DNA of 64,000 nt from an uncultured Saprospiraceae bacterium (GCA_943788055.1 CALSOU010000005.1:234883-298882); one strand, 5' to 3'. Positions 8,567 to 18,547 are shown, numbered from the stretch's first letter. The notes: generated by a model from the sequence alone, not told the origin. Program-made: numbers and translations.

Positions 8567-9625
8567 TTATCGATTCTTTCTTCTTTCGGTGTTCTTTCTA
8601 GACGGTTTGAGTTTGTTTTTACGAAATTCATGGTAGTCATTTCGATTTCTCCAAATATCTACTGCCGAGTATATAGCCATTCTGAATGAGCTTTCATCCG
8701 CCAAGTTCTTTCCTGAAATATCAAAACCAGTTCCGTGGTCAGGTGAAGTTCGAACAATATTAAGTCCTGCAGTATAATTTACCCCTCTTCCAAATGCTAG
8801 ACTTTTAAAAACAACCAAGCCTTGATCATGGTACATTGCAACAACCGCATGATATTTCTTTTGGGCGCCAGACCCAAAAAATCCATCAGCAGCAAAAGGA
8901 CCGTAAGCGAGAATTCCTCTTGATTTAGCTTCTTCAATGGCGGGTTTGATATATTTATCTTCCTCGTCTCCCATTAATCCTTCATCTCCCGCATGAGGAT
9001 TCAATCCTAAAACTGCAATTAGCGGTCGCTCAATATCGAAGTCAACAATTAATGTTTCATTTACGCGCTCAATGGTACCAATTATTCGGTCTTTGTCAAT
9101 CGATTTAGACACTTCGCTTATGGGAATATGCGTCGTGACTAATGCAACTCGAAGGTCATCGTAGCACAACATCATTAATGATTTTCCTTCGGTTTCCTGT
9201 TGAAGATATTCAGTATGTCCAGGGTAAGGAAAACTTGCCAACTGCATGCTTTTCTTGTGTATTGGAGCCGTAACTATAGAATCAATGAATCCATGCTTTA
9301 TATCATGAAGGCAATAGTCCAAGCTAATATGGGCCATTCGACCAGCTACTTCAGTGATCTCACCTATTTTGATTTCTGCTTCATCTTTCCAACAGTTAAT
9401 GACATTCACTTTTCCTTCTACAGCACTTTCAGCTTTCTCAACAGATGTAAATTGAAATGTTTCAGCGTTGATTGCCTTTTTGTAATACACCATTACTTTC
9501 TCCGATGCATATATTACAGGTGTGCATAGGTTCAGCATTTCTTGTTTCGAAAATGCTTTTATGATGATTTCTGGTCCGATTCCATTAATATCACCTATCG
9601 TAATTCCTATTTTCGGCTTGTACAT
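8567..9625 (-). CDS. pdxA: 4-hydroxythreonine-4-phosphate dehydrogenase
   Basis: Oxidises 4-phosphohydroxy-L-threonine in the deoxyxylulose-5-phosphate-dependent branch of pyridoxal phosphate synthesis. The 352-residue protein starts KPKIGITIGDINGIGPEI and contains the conserved TAPIHKKS, PGHTEYL, GLNPHAGD, GPFAADGFF and AMYHDQGL motifs, the histidines of which bind the metal. The ATG at 9625 is preferred because an upstream extension begins at a non-ATG codon. The C-terminal tail is basic (KKNKLKPSRKNTERRK-like). The gene diverges from rsmA. Confidence 0.95.
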   Translation of the reverse strand: MYKPKIGITIGDINGIGPEIIIKAFSKQEMLNLCTPVIYASEKVMVYYKKAINAETFQFTSVEKAESAVEGKVNVINCWKDEAEIKIGEITEVAGRMAHISLDYCLHDIKHGFIDSIVTAPIHKKSMQLASFPYPGHTEYLQQETEGKSLMMLCYDDLRVALVTTHIPISEVSKSIDKDRIIGTIERVNETLIVDFDIERPLIAVLGLNPHAGDEGLMGDEEDKYIKPAIEEAKSRGILAYGPFAADGFFGSGAQKKYHAVVAMYHDQGLVVFKSLAFGRGVNYTAGLNIVRTSPDHGTGFDISGKNLADESSFRMAIYSAVDIWRNRNDYHEFRKNKLKPSRKNTERRKNR

Positions 9626-9789
9626 ATTCTTTCTCCTTTGCGCTTGTCCAATCAATTTAATTCGTCCTTGCAGAAATATTTAATTTGATGTCTCAAAATT
9701 AGCTGAATATTTCAAGCCGTGAAGATAAACAATAAATCAATTCTAGAAATTAGATCAATTGTTGATAGGCTTAATTATCTTCGCATTTC

Positions 9790-10575
9790 ATGAAGCAAAG
9801 AGCAAAAAAATCATACGGTCAACATTTCTTGATTAATGAGCTAGTGACGGAGCGTATTTCAGAGTCATTGATGCATGCAGACGAATACAAGAAGGTACTT
9901 GAAATAGGACCTGGGCAAGGAGTATTGACTAAGTATTTGTTGGAAAAATCATATGATTTGAAAGCAGTTGATGCCGATCGAGATATGATTCACCATCTCT
10001 TCAAAAGATTTCCAGAGCAAACTGATTTATTCTTATTGGATGACTGCTTAAAACTGAATTTTTTTGAGCTTTTCGGTGGTGAGCAATTTTGCGTCATAGG
10101 TAATTTCCCATATAACATTTCTTCCCAGATTGTCTTTAAGATTTTGAAGAATTATAACCTGGTTCCTGAGATGGTTGGTATGTTCCAGAAAGAAATGGCT
10201 GCACGCATAGTGGCACCTCACGGCTCAAAAACATATGGAGTAATATCAGTACTGACGCAGGCCTTATATAGTGCCACACATTTATTTGATATTGGTCCAG
10301 AGGCATTTAATCCGCCTCCAAAGGTGAACTCTTCTGTAATTCGCTTGGTTAGAAAAGATGAAACATTAGGTTGTGACTATAAACGTTTGAGAACTGTTGT
10401 TAAAATGGGGTTTTCTCAACGAAGAAAAATGTTGAGGAATACCATGAAATCTTTAGTTGAGAATCCAGAATTATTGACAGAACAAGTTTTTACAGAAAGA
10501 CCTGAGCAGTTGAGTTTGCAAGATTTTGTAGATCTGACTAATATGATTTTTCCACCTTCTAGGATCGTGGAGTAG
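9790..10575 (+). CDS. rsmA: 16S rRNA dimethyladenosine transferase
   Basis: Dimethylates A1518 and A1519 of 16S rRNA, a late 30S assembly step. The 261-residue protein has the family opening SYGQHFLIN, the SAM-binding loop EIGPGQGVLT (38-47) and the adenine-methyltransferase motif NFPYNI (105-110). The C-terminal helical domain has FSQRRKMLRNTM. The upstream sequence TATCTTCG at 9776-9783 is a near match to the Bacteroidota -7 box, seven bases from the ATG. The next gene, a YqeY protein, follows after 35 bp. Confidence 0.96.
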   Translation: MKQRAKKSYGQHFLINELVTERISESLMHADEYKKVLEIGPGQGVLTKYLLEKSYDLKAVDADRDMIHHLFKRFPEQTDLFLLDDCLKLNFFELFGGEQFCVIGNFPYNISSQIVFKILKNYNLVPEMVGMFQKEMAARIVAPHGSKTYGVISVLTQALYSATHLFDIGPEAFNPPPKVNSSVIRLVRKDETLGCDYKRLRTVVKMGFSQRRKMLRNTMKSLVENPELLTEQVFTERPEQLSLQDFVDLTNMIFPPSRIVE

Positions 10576-10610
10576 TTTAACCCAAGTATCGGTAACTTAA
10601 AATAGAAGTA

Positions 10611-11060
10611 ATGACTTTAGAAGAACGTATCATCCAAGACATGAAGAATGCCATGCGTAGTAAAGACAAAGTGGCTTTGCGTGGAATAAGAGCTGTGAAA
10701 GCGGCAATCATGTTGTTAAAGACTGATGGAAGTGGAGACGAAATAACTCCCGAGAAAGAAATTAAGTTGGTTCAAAAAATGGTGAAGCAACGTAAGGATT
10801 CATATGACATATATGCTAAACAGGGACGTGAGGACTTAGCTGCTGTAGAGCAAGAAGAAATTGATGTGATTTCTCAGTATCTACCAAAGCAATTAGACGA
10901 AGAATCGCTGAAAGATGTGATTGCAGAAGCTATTACTGAAGTAGGTGCAGTTGGAATGAAAGACATGGGGAAGGTGATGGGTGTTGTTACCGCAAAGGTT
11001 GCAGGACAAGCAGAAGGGAAAGTGATTTCTGGCTTGGTAAAGGAAGCGTTGATGAGCTAG
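10611..11060 (+). CDS. YqeY / GatB-YqeY domain protein
   Basis: A 149-residue protein of the GatB/YqeY family, which resembles the C-terminal tRNA-binding part of the amidotransferase subunit GatB. Visible features are DMKNAMRSKDK at the N-terminus, the central KQRKDSYDIYAKQGR helix, EQEEIDVISQYLPKQLDEE, and the closing GMKDMGKVMGVVTAKVAGQA. Its length equals the family norm. The cellular role of stand-alone YqeY proteins is not established. A strong terminator follows. Confidence 0.93.
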   Translation: MTLEERIIQDMKNAMRSKDKVALRGIRAVKAAIMLLKTDGSGDEITPEKEIKLVQKMVKQRKDSYDIYAKQGREDLAAVEQEEIDVISQYLPKQLDEESLKDVIAEAITEVGAVGMKDMGKVMGVVTAKVAGQAEGKVISGLVKEALMS

Positions 11061-11081
11061 TAATTGCAGAAAAATTCTAAG

Positions 11082-11119
11082 AGAAAAGGGTCACCGATGT
11101 TTATCAGTGACCCTTTTCT
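11082..11119. terminator. Strong bidirectional terminator
   Basis: A near-perfect hairpin: AGAAAAGGGTCAC on the left pairs with GTGACCCTTTTCT on the right around a short loop that itself contains GAT/ATC. T-rich and A-rich flanks make it usable from either strand, between the convergent YqeY and YceI genes. Confidence 0.85.
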
Positions 11120-11155
11120 ATTAAACTTATTATTACTCTATGGCTGAGCCAAAAT

Positions 11156-11746
11156 CTACTCTACTACCAATTTTACGTTGATGTCAAACTCATCGTAAAT
11201 TGTCTTGTCTCCTAGATTGTCAAAAAATGAACCTGAACCATATTTCACATTATATTCTGATCTGTCGATTTTCATATCAGCAGTTGCTACTTTCATACCA
11301 TCGTTGTCGCTGATATTAGTATAGAACTTGATGGACTTCGTAGTGTTTTTGATTGTTAAGTCAGCAGTTACTTTGTAGTCTCCAGGAGTTCCTTTTGCAG
11401 CAACATTAGTAATTTCAAGTGTAGCTGTTGGGTAAGTTGCTGCACCAAAGAAATCATCAGACTTCAAGTGCCCGATAAGCTTGCCATTATACGCACCAGT
11501 AAGATCACTGCTTGTAATTGAATTCATATCAATTACAATTTTACCTCCTGTAAGAGCTCCGTTATCATCAAATTGTAATTTACCACTTTGAATATCTATG
11601 TTACCGTAGTGAGAACCTGTTACCTTGTAACCTTTCCATTCAATTGTACTTGACTTGATCTCTCCAGTTGGAGTAGTATTGTTTGTGTTGATAAACCCAA
11701 AAGCCAAGAATAGTGGCAATAATCCGATTGCAAAAAATTGTTTCAT
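11156..11746 (-). CDS. YceI-family periplasmic protein
   Basis: A 196-residue exported protein with a signal peptide (about 1-20). It has the YceI lipocalin-like beta-barrel signatures: STIEWKGYKVTGSHYGNIDIQSGKL, GGKIVIDMNSI, HLKSDDFFGAATYPTATLEI and KIDRSEYNVKYGSGSFFDNLGDKTIYDEFDI. Family members bind isoprenoid-like lipids in the periplasm. It lies 36 bp downstream of the MarR gene on the same strand; MarR-YceI pairs recur in this phylum, so co-regulation by the MarR protein is likely. Confidence 0.93.
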   Translation of the reverse strand: MKQFFAIGLLPLFLAFGFINTNNTTPTGEIKSSTIEWKGYKVTGSHYGNIDIQSGKLQFDDNGALTGGKIVIDMNSITSSDLTGAYNGKLIGHLKSDDFFGAATYPTATLEITNVAAKGTPGDYKVTADLTIKNTTKSIKFYTNISDNDGMKVATADMKIDRSEYNVKYGSGSFFDNLGDKTIYDEFDINVKLVVE

Positions 11747-11782
11747 TTTAATTGTATTTAATTTGTGTAAAAAGTTTATTTG

Positions 11783-12238
11783 TTAATTGTATCCACGTAT
11801 TTTATCTAGTAAAGTGTTGAGCTGCTTAGCATCTTCAATGCTTAACTTGTCAAGTATATTCTCGTGAAGTTCTTGAGTTACATTGATCTCTTCCAGCAAG
11901 CTCATTCCTTTTTCTGTAAGACTAATATCTACTAGACGCTTGTCAGCACCATTCGTACATTTGGACACGATTTCTTTGTCTACCATTCTGTCCACAATGC
12001 GCGATATGTCAGACATTCTATCAATCATTCGCTCTCTGATAAGCTGAGTACTTATAGGTTTTCCAGCGCCTTTAAGAATTCGAAGGATGTTATACTGTTT
12101 CATAGTTATTCCAAAGGACTTATGGAAGTCTTGCAGTCGAGTTTCTACGTAGCGAGAAGTAAAAGATAAATTAACAGCAGCGCGCTGTAATTCATTCTTA
12201 AATGGCTTAGATTGTTGAAGGTCTTTCTCTATACTCAT
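11783..12238 (-). CDS. MarR-family transcriptional regulator
   Basis: A winged-helix dimeric regulator of about 151 residues. The DNA-binding core is visible in MKQYNILRILKGAGKPISTQLIRERMIDRMSDISRIVDRMVDKEIVSK-like sequence (about 47-95), followed by the wing with DKRLVDISLTEKG. The ATG at 12238 (MSIEKDLQQ) is chosen; upstream in-frame sequence offers only TTG. A perfect 16-bp palindrome lies 28 bases upstream of the start, so autoregulation together with the downstream yceI gene is likely. Confidence 0.92.
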   Translation of the reverse strand: MSIEKDLQQSKPFKNELQRAAVNLSFTSRYVETRLQDFHKSFGITMKQYNILRILKGAGKPISTQLIRERMIDRMSDISRIVDRMVDKEIVSKCTNGADKRLVDISLTEKGMSLLEEINVTQELHENILDKLSIEDAKQLNTLLDKIRGYN

Positions 12239-12265
12239 GATGTAGATATAATAGTGTTTGAACAA

Positions 12266-12281
12266 TAATGTTTAAACATTA
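12266..12281. promoter_or_regulatory. 16-bp perfect palindrome, probable MarR operator
   Basis: TAATGTTTAAACATTA is a perfect inverted repeat 28-43 bases upstream of the MarR start codon, where a repressor would cover the promoter. MarR dimers typically bind palindromes of this size. The assignment to this MarR protein is inference from position. Confidence 0.6.
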
Positions 12282-12389
12282 ATACTCTTTTTTTGCTTTA
12301 TTATTACTTCTGAGTCAGAAAGTCAATGTATATGGACCTTTGAGATGCAAATAAATTTGCGAAAACTTAAGGCAATTAGGCTAATTTAT

Positions 12390-13757
12390 TTACGATCTTT
12401 TCGATTTCTGAACCATTTTTGTCCATTCACTTATGAATCCTCGCTCTTTGAGAAGTCTTTCTGAGCTTATATGCATTCTATATCTCCAATAGTGATGTGA
12501 ATTACTCGGTTCATTGATTTGCTCTGATTTCGCATCATCTTTTCTCAGCTTTTCATCCATTCCCAAGATATCTTGAATAGGAAAAATAGTGAGCATTGAT
12601 GTTGAATCTAAGTGCTCTTGTACGATTGTTTCAACAGTCGTAGTTGAGCATTTAGTAGCCGCTTTGCCAGGTTTATTCATGTGTTCACGATAGAATCGTT
12701 GACGTCGGTCCCCATTTTCCTCCCACCATTACCTAATAGTTGACATGTCGTGGCAGGAAGGAGAGCAAACGGAATAATACGGATATTCGTCTGGTTTTCC
12801 GAACGGATTTGTACCTTTTGGCATTCGCTGAATTTCTAGCGGAATAATATTAAGCGATTCCATCACTTAAGGCACACTCGCTGGGATCATACCTAGATCT
12901 TCTCCGCAGATAAACATATTACTTGCATTTAATAATGCCGGGAGTTTCCAATTCGCTTGATCTTTCCAAAAGTCATTATGTCTGTGGTAGAAATAGTCAA
13001 TGTACATCCGATCAAAAGCATCTTTCATATGCTGATCAAGGGATTTATATAGATATGTTGTCTGCAAGGTGATTCTGGGATTATATGCCGTACCCATCGA
13101 TCTCGGTTCTTCAATCAATAGGACTTCAGTCATAAGGGAGAGAATCGCAGATTTGTTATCTATAAAAAGAGCGTTATTTGAATTGTCAATAAATCTTTCA
13201 ATTTATTTTTGATCTTCGGCTTTAAATTGATAGGTTTTGGCGTGATGTTCGTCAAGAAATTGCTTGATGAATTCTTTACTGTTTTTATCGAAGATTTCTT
13301 GAAGCATTCTCTTACGAATGTAAGGTTGCGTGTAGTGCGAAAGATCACCATACAGACTACAATGCATTAATTCGTCGCGTGTATATGGTTTTCGTGGATT
13401 GAAAAGGCCAAGCGTTCCTTGAACTTGATGAAGCGGTATCATCCAAATTCTAAAGAAACCTAAAATATGATCTATTCGGAGTGCATCGAAATAGCTTGCT
13501 AGTTTCTGCATCCTTTCACGCCACCAGCTGAAGCCATCTTTTGCCATATCGCTCCAATTGTATGTTGGGAAACTCCAGTTTTGAAGCAACACAGCATATG
13601 CATCAGGCGGGGCTCCAGCTTGTTCATTCATATTGTACAACTGAGGAGCAACCCAGGCATCGCAACTATATCGGTAGATTCCCATCGGCAAATCTCCTTT
13701 TAAGACTATTCGTTTTTCACGACCATATTGCCTAGCTGTTTTCAATTGTAATGGATG
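12390..13757 (-). pseudogene. malQ: Decayed DPE2-type 4-alpha-glucanotransferase, C-terminal half only
   Basis: A remnant of a large glycoside-hydrolase family 77 enzyme that moves alpha-1,4-glucan chains. The single reading frame matches the C-terminal half of DPE2-like proteins: RIVLKGDLPMGIYRYSCDAW, NEQAGAPPDAYAV, FDALRIDHILGFFRIW (with the catalytic aspartate region), FYHRHNDFW, CGEDLGMIP, PLEIQRMPKG and the final WRYRMHISSERLL. Three in-frame TAA codons interrupt it, at 13203-13205, 12867-12869 and 12729-12731, with no frameshift. The N-terminal half, including any carbohydrate-binding domains, is missing upstream. This is genuine decay rather than error, because substitutions and truncation coincide. 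Confidence 0.88.
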
Positions 13758-13996
13758 TAAAATATTGTTATTTGTAACTTATGATTTCTAATTCAATGTT
13801 CCTAAATGGAACTATGACTAAAGTACGAATTTTCATAAGACTTAACTTGTCATCAAAGTAAATCAAATCTCATAAGAACTGTTTCAAGGTCAATGCAGCA
13901 GTGAACTCACGTCGAAATATATTAGGATTTCAAAAAAAGTCAATTCAAAGGGGGGGGACAAAACTCCAACTTATTACACTAATATAGAAAGAGGAT

Positions 13997-15562
13997 ATGT
14001 TAGTAAAAACATTTGCGAGTACAGTTACTGGTGTTGAGGCACATACAATTACAGTTGAAGTCAATTATGGTGGTACGGTTGCGTCAAATAAATCGTTTTA
14101 CTATTTGGTTGGACTACCAGACGTGGCAGTTAAGGAAGGATTTCAACGGATTGAAACGGGAATCAAGAATATAGGATTACATATGCCAAGAACCAAACTT
14201 GTAGTTAATCTAGCCCCTGCTGATATTAGAAAAGAAGGATCAGCTTATGATCTTCCGATAGCATTAGGTATTCTGGCTTCATCAGGGCAATTACCAAAAG
14301 AAGCAGCTATTGAACTTGAAAAGTATGTGATCATGGGGGAGTTATCACTTGATGGATCACTTAGACCCATTAGGGGCGCTTTGCCGATTGCAATTCAAGC
14401 TCGAAAAGAAGGATTTAAAGGTATGATTGTTCCTGCTCAGAATGCTCGTGAGGCTGCCATAGTTGATAATCTAGAGGTGTATGGAATAGAGACTCTGAAA
14501 GACGCCTATGATTTCTTCAAAGGTAAATGGGAAGGAGATCCGATTCATGTTGATACTAGAGGGATTTTTAAAAGACAACCGAAAGAATTCGACCTAGACT
14601 TCAGCGACGTAAAAAGACAGGAGAATATTAAGAGAGCACTTGAATTAGCAGCTTCTGGTGGGCACAATGTAATTCTGATTGGCCCACCCGGGGCAGGAAA
14701 AACAATGTTAGCGAGACGACTACCGACGATACTTCCACCTCTTAACTTACATGAAGCTTTAGAAACCACAAAGATTCATTCAGTAGCAGGTTTACTTAAA
14801 GATCATGATGCTTTGGTGTCCAAACGTCCTTTTAGAGCTCCTCATCATACTATTAGCGATGTTGCACTTGTTGGCGGCGGATCGAATCCAAATCCTGGAG
14901 AAATATCTCTAGCGCATAACGGAGTACTATTTCTAGATGAGTTACCGGAGTTCAAAAGATCAGTTCTAGAGGTTCTGCGGCAGCCAATGGAAGAGAGGCG
15001 AGTAACTATTTCTCGGGCCAAGTTATCAGTAGACTTTCCTTCTAGTTTTATGTTAATTTCTTCTATGAACCCTTGTCCTTGTGGCTATTATAATCATCCC
15101 GAAAAAGATTGTATGTGCCCGCCAGGAGCTGTAAAGAAATATCTCAATAAGATCTCAGGACCTTTATTGGACCGGATTGATTTACATGTTGAAGTTACAC
15201 CAGTCAGTTATGATGAACTGAGTCTCCAAGAGAAAGTCGAGGAACGAAGTGCAAAGATTGTTGAACGTGTTGTTAGAGCAAGAAACGTGCAAGAGAAGCG
15301 CTTCGCGCATCTAGACAATATCTATTACAATGCTCAGATGCCTTCATCAATGGTGAAGAAGGTATGTAAATTGAATGATGCTGGAACACAATTGCTTAGA
15401 GATTCGATGGAAAAACTTCAATTGTCGGCACGTGCATATGATCGAATCCTGAAAGTATCTCGAACCGTAGCGGATTTGGAAGGATCTACTGAAATTAAAA
15501 TCGAACATTTAGCAGAAGCAATAAATTATCGTAGTTTGGATCGTGAAGATTGGGCAGGGTAG
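13997..15562 (+). CDS. comM: YifB/ComM Mg-chelatase-like AAA+ ATPase
   Basis: A 521-residue AAA+ protein. Its N-terminal half is a Lon-protease-like beta-alpha domain (about 1-170), then the Walker A GPPGAGKT at 229-236, the Walker B FLDELPEF and the arginine-finger region. A zinc-like cysteine set is in NPCPCGYYNHPEKDCMCPPG, followed by the C-terminal helical domain SARAYDRILKVSRTVADL. ComM is a hexameric helicase that extends branch migration during natural transformation in other bacteria; that role here is by family. A run of eight G lies at about 13949, upstream of the start. Confidence 0.93.
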   Translation: MLVKTFASTVTGVEAHTITVEVNYGGTVASNKSFYYLVGLPDVAVKEGFQRIETGIKNIGLHMPRTKLVVNLAPADIRKEGSAYDLPIALGILASSGQLPKEAAIELEKYVIMGELSLDGSLRPIRGALPIAIQARKEGFKGMIVPAQNAREAAIVDNLEVYGIETLKDAYDFFKGKWEGDPIHVDTRGIFKRQPKEFDLDFSDVKRQENIKRALELAASGGHNVILIGPPGAGKTMLARRLPTILPPLNLHEALETTKIHSVAGLLKDHDALVSKRPFRAPHHTISDVALVGGGSNPNPGEISLAHNGVLFLDELPEFKRSVLEVLRQPMEERRVTISRAKLSVDFPSSFMLISSMNPCPCGYYNHPEKDCMCPPGAVKKYLNKISGPLLDRIDLHVEVTPVSYDELSLQEKVEERSAKIVERVVRARNVQEKRFAHLDNIYYNAQMPSSMVKKVCKLNDAGTQLLRDSMEKLQLSARAYDRILKVSRTVADLEGSTEIKIEHLAEAINYRSLDREDWAG

Positions 15563-15685
15563 GAATTAGATCGCACGTAAATTCTACATAGTTGAATTGG
15601 TTTTAATGACTTATTCCTGCTATCTTTCAGCCCCACATTGCAAATAGCCCGTTTTGTGGAATCTTAAGAAGTTAAACATAGTCAA

Positions 15686-18481
15686 ATGGCAAAAAAGAAA
15701 CTGTTTTTATTAGATGGTCATGCATTGGTTTATCGCGCTCATTTTGCATTTATAAATCGTCCACTGATCAATTCAAAAGGAGTAAATACGTCCGCGATAA
15801 CGGGATTTGTGCGAACGATGTGGGATTTAATGAAAAATCAGGAACCAACTCATATAGCGGTATCATTTGATAGAAGTGGACCTACTTTTCGACACAAGGA
15901 ATATGCCCCTTATAAAGCGAACCGTGAGGAGCAGCCAAATGATATCAAGATAGCACTTCCTTTCATTAAAAAGATTGTGGAAGGATTCAAGATTCCTATT
16001 ATTGAAATGGATGAATATGAAGCGGATGACATAATTGGTACATTAGCAAAGCAGGCTGAGAAGGAAGGATTTGAAATATATATGGTAACACCGGACAAGG
16101 ACTATGCGCAATTAGTTTCTGAGAACATTTTTATGTACAAACCTAGTCGTCAAGGAAATGGTGTTGAAATCTTGGGTATACCCGAAGTACTGGAAAAATT
16201 TGACATACAAGAAGTAGGACAGGTTATTGATGTACTTGCTTTGCAGGGTGATTCTGTTGATAATATTCCGGGCGTTCCAGGTATCGGAGCAAAGACAGCA
16301 TCGAAACTTCTGAAGTTGTTTGGGTCAACAGAGGTACTTTTGGAATCAACCGATCAGTTGAAGGGAAAGCAAAAAGAAAATCTAGAGAACTATGCGGATC
16401 AAGCCAGATTGTCAAAATGGCTTGCAACTATTAAAGTAGATGTGCCTATCAAGTTTGATGCTACAGAATATCAGATTGATCAATTGGATAGAGAAGCTCT
16501 CACTACAATTTTTCAAGAACTAGAATTTCGATCATTAGCACATAGTATATTGGGGCCAGGGGAAGCCGTTCAAGGTGATTTATTTGGAAGTACAGCTGTG
16601 AAAGTAGCTAATGCAGCGTCTGGTTTCAAAAAAGCCTCACCAAAAGTTAAAAAATATCAAATAGTCAGCAAGAATATTGAAAATACAAAACATGACTATC
16701 GTTTAGTTGATACAAGGACGGAGCAGGTTTCTCTAGCTAAATTACTTTCGACTAAACCAATTATTAGCTTTGATACAGAAACAACGGGACTGAATGTTCA
16801 CGAAGTCAATCTAGTAGGACTTGCATTTTCCTTTGAAGCTGGTGAAGCATATTATGTACCTGTGCCACAAGAAAGAGAAAAAGCACTTGAAATTGTTGAG
16901 ATTTTTAAGTCGGTTTTAGAGGATGAAAAAATTGATAAAATAGGTCAAAACATCAAGTATGATATATTGATGATGAAGTGGTACGGTGTCGATATACGAG
17001 GATTCTTTCAGGATACAATGATTGCACATTACCTCTTGGAACCTGACAAACGTCACAAACTAGACTATCTTTCTGAAGCGTATTTAGGATACAAAACGGT
17101 ACCAATCAGTGACTTGATTGGCTCAGGAAAGGGGCAACTAAATATGAAAGATATTGAGATTGCTAAAGTTGCGGAGTATGCAGGGGAAGATGCTGATGTT
17201 ACCTTACAGATTCAAAAAATACTGTTTGAAGACTTGAAGAAGAAAGAACTTCTCAAGCTTTACCAAGATATAGAAGAACCTTTGATCGAGGTATTGGCTG
17301 AAATGGAGTATGAAGGAGTCCGAATTTCTGGCGAATTTCTTAATGAGTATTCTAAAGATCTTGAAATTGAAATCAAGAAGAAAGAGAAGGAGATTTATGA
17401 AAAGGCAGGAAGTTCTTTTAATATTAGTTCACCAAAACAGGTTGGTGAGATACTCTTCGATAGATTGAAGATTCCATATAGATGGAGAAAGAATAGCAAC
17501 GGTACATATTCAACAGACGTTGAAAAACTTTCGGAATTAGCTATTGATAATGAAATCGTAAGTGACATATTGGAATACAGAAAATACAGCAAACTAAAGT
17601 CTACTTACGTAGATGCTTTGCCTTTGTTGATAAATTCAAAAACTGGAAGAGTACATAGTAGCTTCAACCAAGCTCGTGCAGCAACGGGAAGACTCAGTTC
17701 CGAGAATCCAAATTTACAGAATATTCCAATAAAGAACGAGGCGGGAAGGAAGATTAGGAATGCCTTTATACCAAGAAATGAAGACTTTATACTTCTTGCA
17801 GCAGATTATTCACAAATAGAATTACGTCTCATTGCTGATATTAGCAATGATGAAGGTATGCTCGAAGCTTTCTTAAATGATCAAGATTTTCACAGAGCAA
17901 CTGCTGCGAAAGTTTATGAAGTGCCATTTGAAGAAGTTACCGCTGAACAAAGAAGAAATGCGAAGACTGTAAATTTTTCTATTACTTACGGAGCAGGTGC
18001 TACCAATTTATCACGTCAACTAGGAATCAAACGAAAGGAGGCAAGCCAACTAATTGAACATTATTTTAAGCAGTTTCCTGGATTGCAAAAATATATGGTC
18101 GATATCGTAGCTGAAGCCCGTGAGAAAGGATATGTTACAACATTGATGGGTAGAAAACGAGAATTACGAGATATAAATGGTAAAAGTAGTCTTGCTCGAG
18201 GAAACGCTGAGCGAATGGCTATCAATACGCCAATACAAGGAACAGCTGCTGATATGATCAAGATGGCCATGATTACAATCCATAAGGAAATGAAATCAAG
18301 AGCTTATCAATCCAAGATGATCATGCAAGTTCATGACGAATTGGTCTTTGATGTGTATAAACCTGAATTGGAAGAAATGAAGATTTTGGTTGAAGAGCAT
18401 ATGAAAAATGCTCTACCTGGCCTCAAGGTCCCTATCAAAATTGGAATGGGCGTTGGAGAAACTTGGTTGGAGGCGCACTAA
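15686..18481 (+). CDS. polA: DNA polymerase I, full three-domain form
   Basis: Fills gaps and removes RNA primers during replication and repair. The 931-residue protein has the 5'-nuclease domain (about 1-300, with EADDIIGTLAKQ and GDSVDNIPGVPGIGAKTA). The 3'-5' exonuclease (about 345-540) keeps all acidic residues: SFDTETTGL, DTMIAHYLLEPDKRHKLDYL and GEDADVT. The polymerase domain (about 570-931) has motif A AADYSQIELRL, the O-helix RRNAKTVNFSITYG and motif C QVHDELVF. It is therefore probably proofreading-competent. The upstream TTG-N21-TATCTTTC (15597-15628) resembles a promoter. Confidence 0.97.
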   Translation: MAKKKLFLLDGHALVYRAHFAFINRPLINSKGVNTSAITGFVRTMWDLMKNQEPTHIAVSFDRSGPTFRHKEYAPYKANREEQPNDIKIALPFIKKIVEGFKIPIIEMDEYEADDIIGTLAKQAEKEGFEIYMVTPDKDYAQLVSENIFMYKPSRQGNGVEILGIPEVLEKFDIQEVGQVIDVLALQGDSVDNIPGVPGIGAKTASKLLKLFGSTEVLLESTDQLKGKQKENLENYADQARLSKWLATIKVDVPIKFDATEYQIDQLDREALTTIFQELEFRSLAHSILGPGEAVQGDLFGSTAVKVANAASGFKKASPKVKKYQIVSKNIENTKHDYRLVDTRTEQVSLAKLLSTKPIISFDTETTGLNVHEVNLVGLAFSFEAGEAYYVPVPQEREKALEIVEIFKSVLEDEKIDKIGQNIKYDILMMKWYGVDIRGFFQDTMIAHYLLEPDKRHKLDYLSEAYLGYKTVPISDLIGSGKGQLNMKDIEIAKVAEYAGEDADVTLQIQKILFEDLKKKELLKLYQDIEEPLIEVLAEMEYEGVRISGEFLNEYSKDLEIEIKKKEKEIYEKAGSSFNISSPKQVGEILFDRLKIPYRWRKNSNGTYSTDVEKLSELAIDNEIVSDILEYRKYSKLKSTYVDALPLLINSKTGRVHSSFNQARAATGRLSSENPNLQNIPIKNEAGRKIRNAFIPRNEDFILLAADYSQIELRLIADISNDEGMLEAFLNDQDFHRATAAKVYEVPFEEVTAEQRRNAKTVNFSITYGAGATNLSRQLGIKRKEASQLIEHYFKQFPGLQKYMVDIVAEAREKGYVTTLMGRKRELRDINGKSSLARGNAERMAINTPIQGTAADMIKMAMITIHKEMKSRAYQSKMIMQVHDELVFDVYKPELEEMKILVEEHMKNALPGLKVPIKIGMGVGETWLEAH

Positions 18482-18510
18482 AATCTAACACTAAGATTAA
18501 AGCTTACTAG

Positions 18511-18547
18511 CAATCAGAAATCGTGACAACTTCACGATTTCTGATTG
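18511..18547. repeat. 16-bp perfect hairpin downstream of polA
   Basis: CAATCAGAAATCGTGA and its exact reverse complement flank a five-base loop. There is no following T tract on either strand, so it may be a terminator of weak type, an RNA-stabilising 3' hairpin or a protein site. It lies 30 bp after the polA stop. Confidence 0.7.

Noticed and set aside
12729..13205. Recoded TAA codons in the glucanotransferase
   Set aside because: Many genes in the window end at TAA, and this gene also lacks its N-terminal half, so ordinary decay explains the stops.
13945..13960. Run of G bases before comM
   Set aside because: It could be a phase-variable tract, but it is outside the coding region and its length may be a sequencing artefact in this window.
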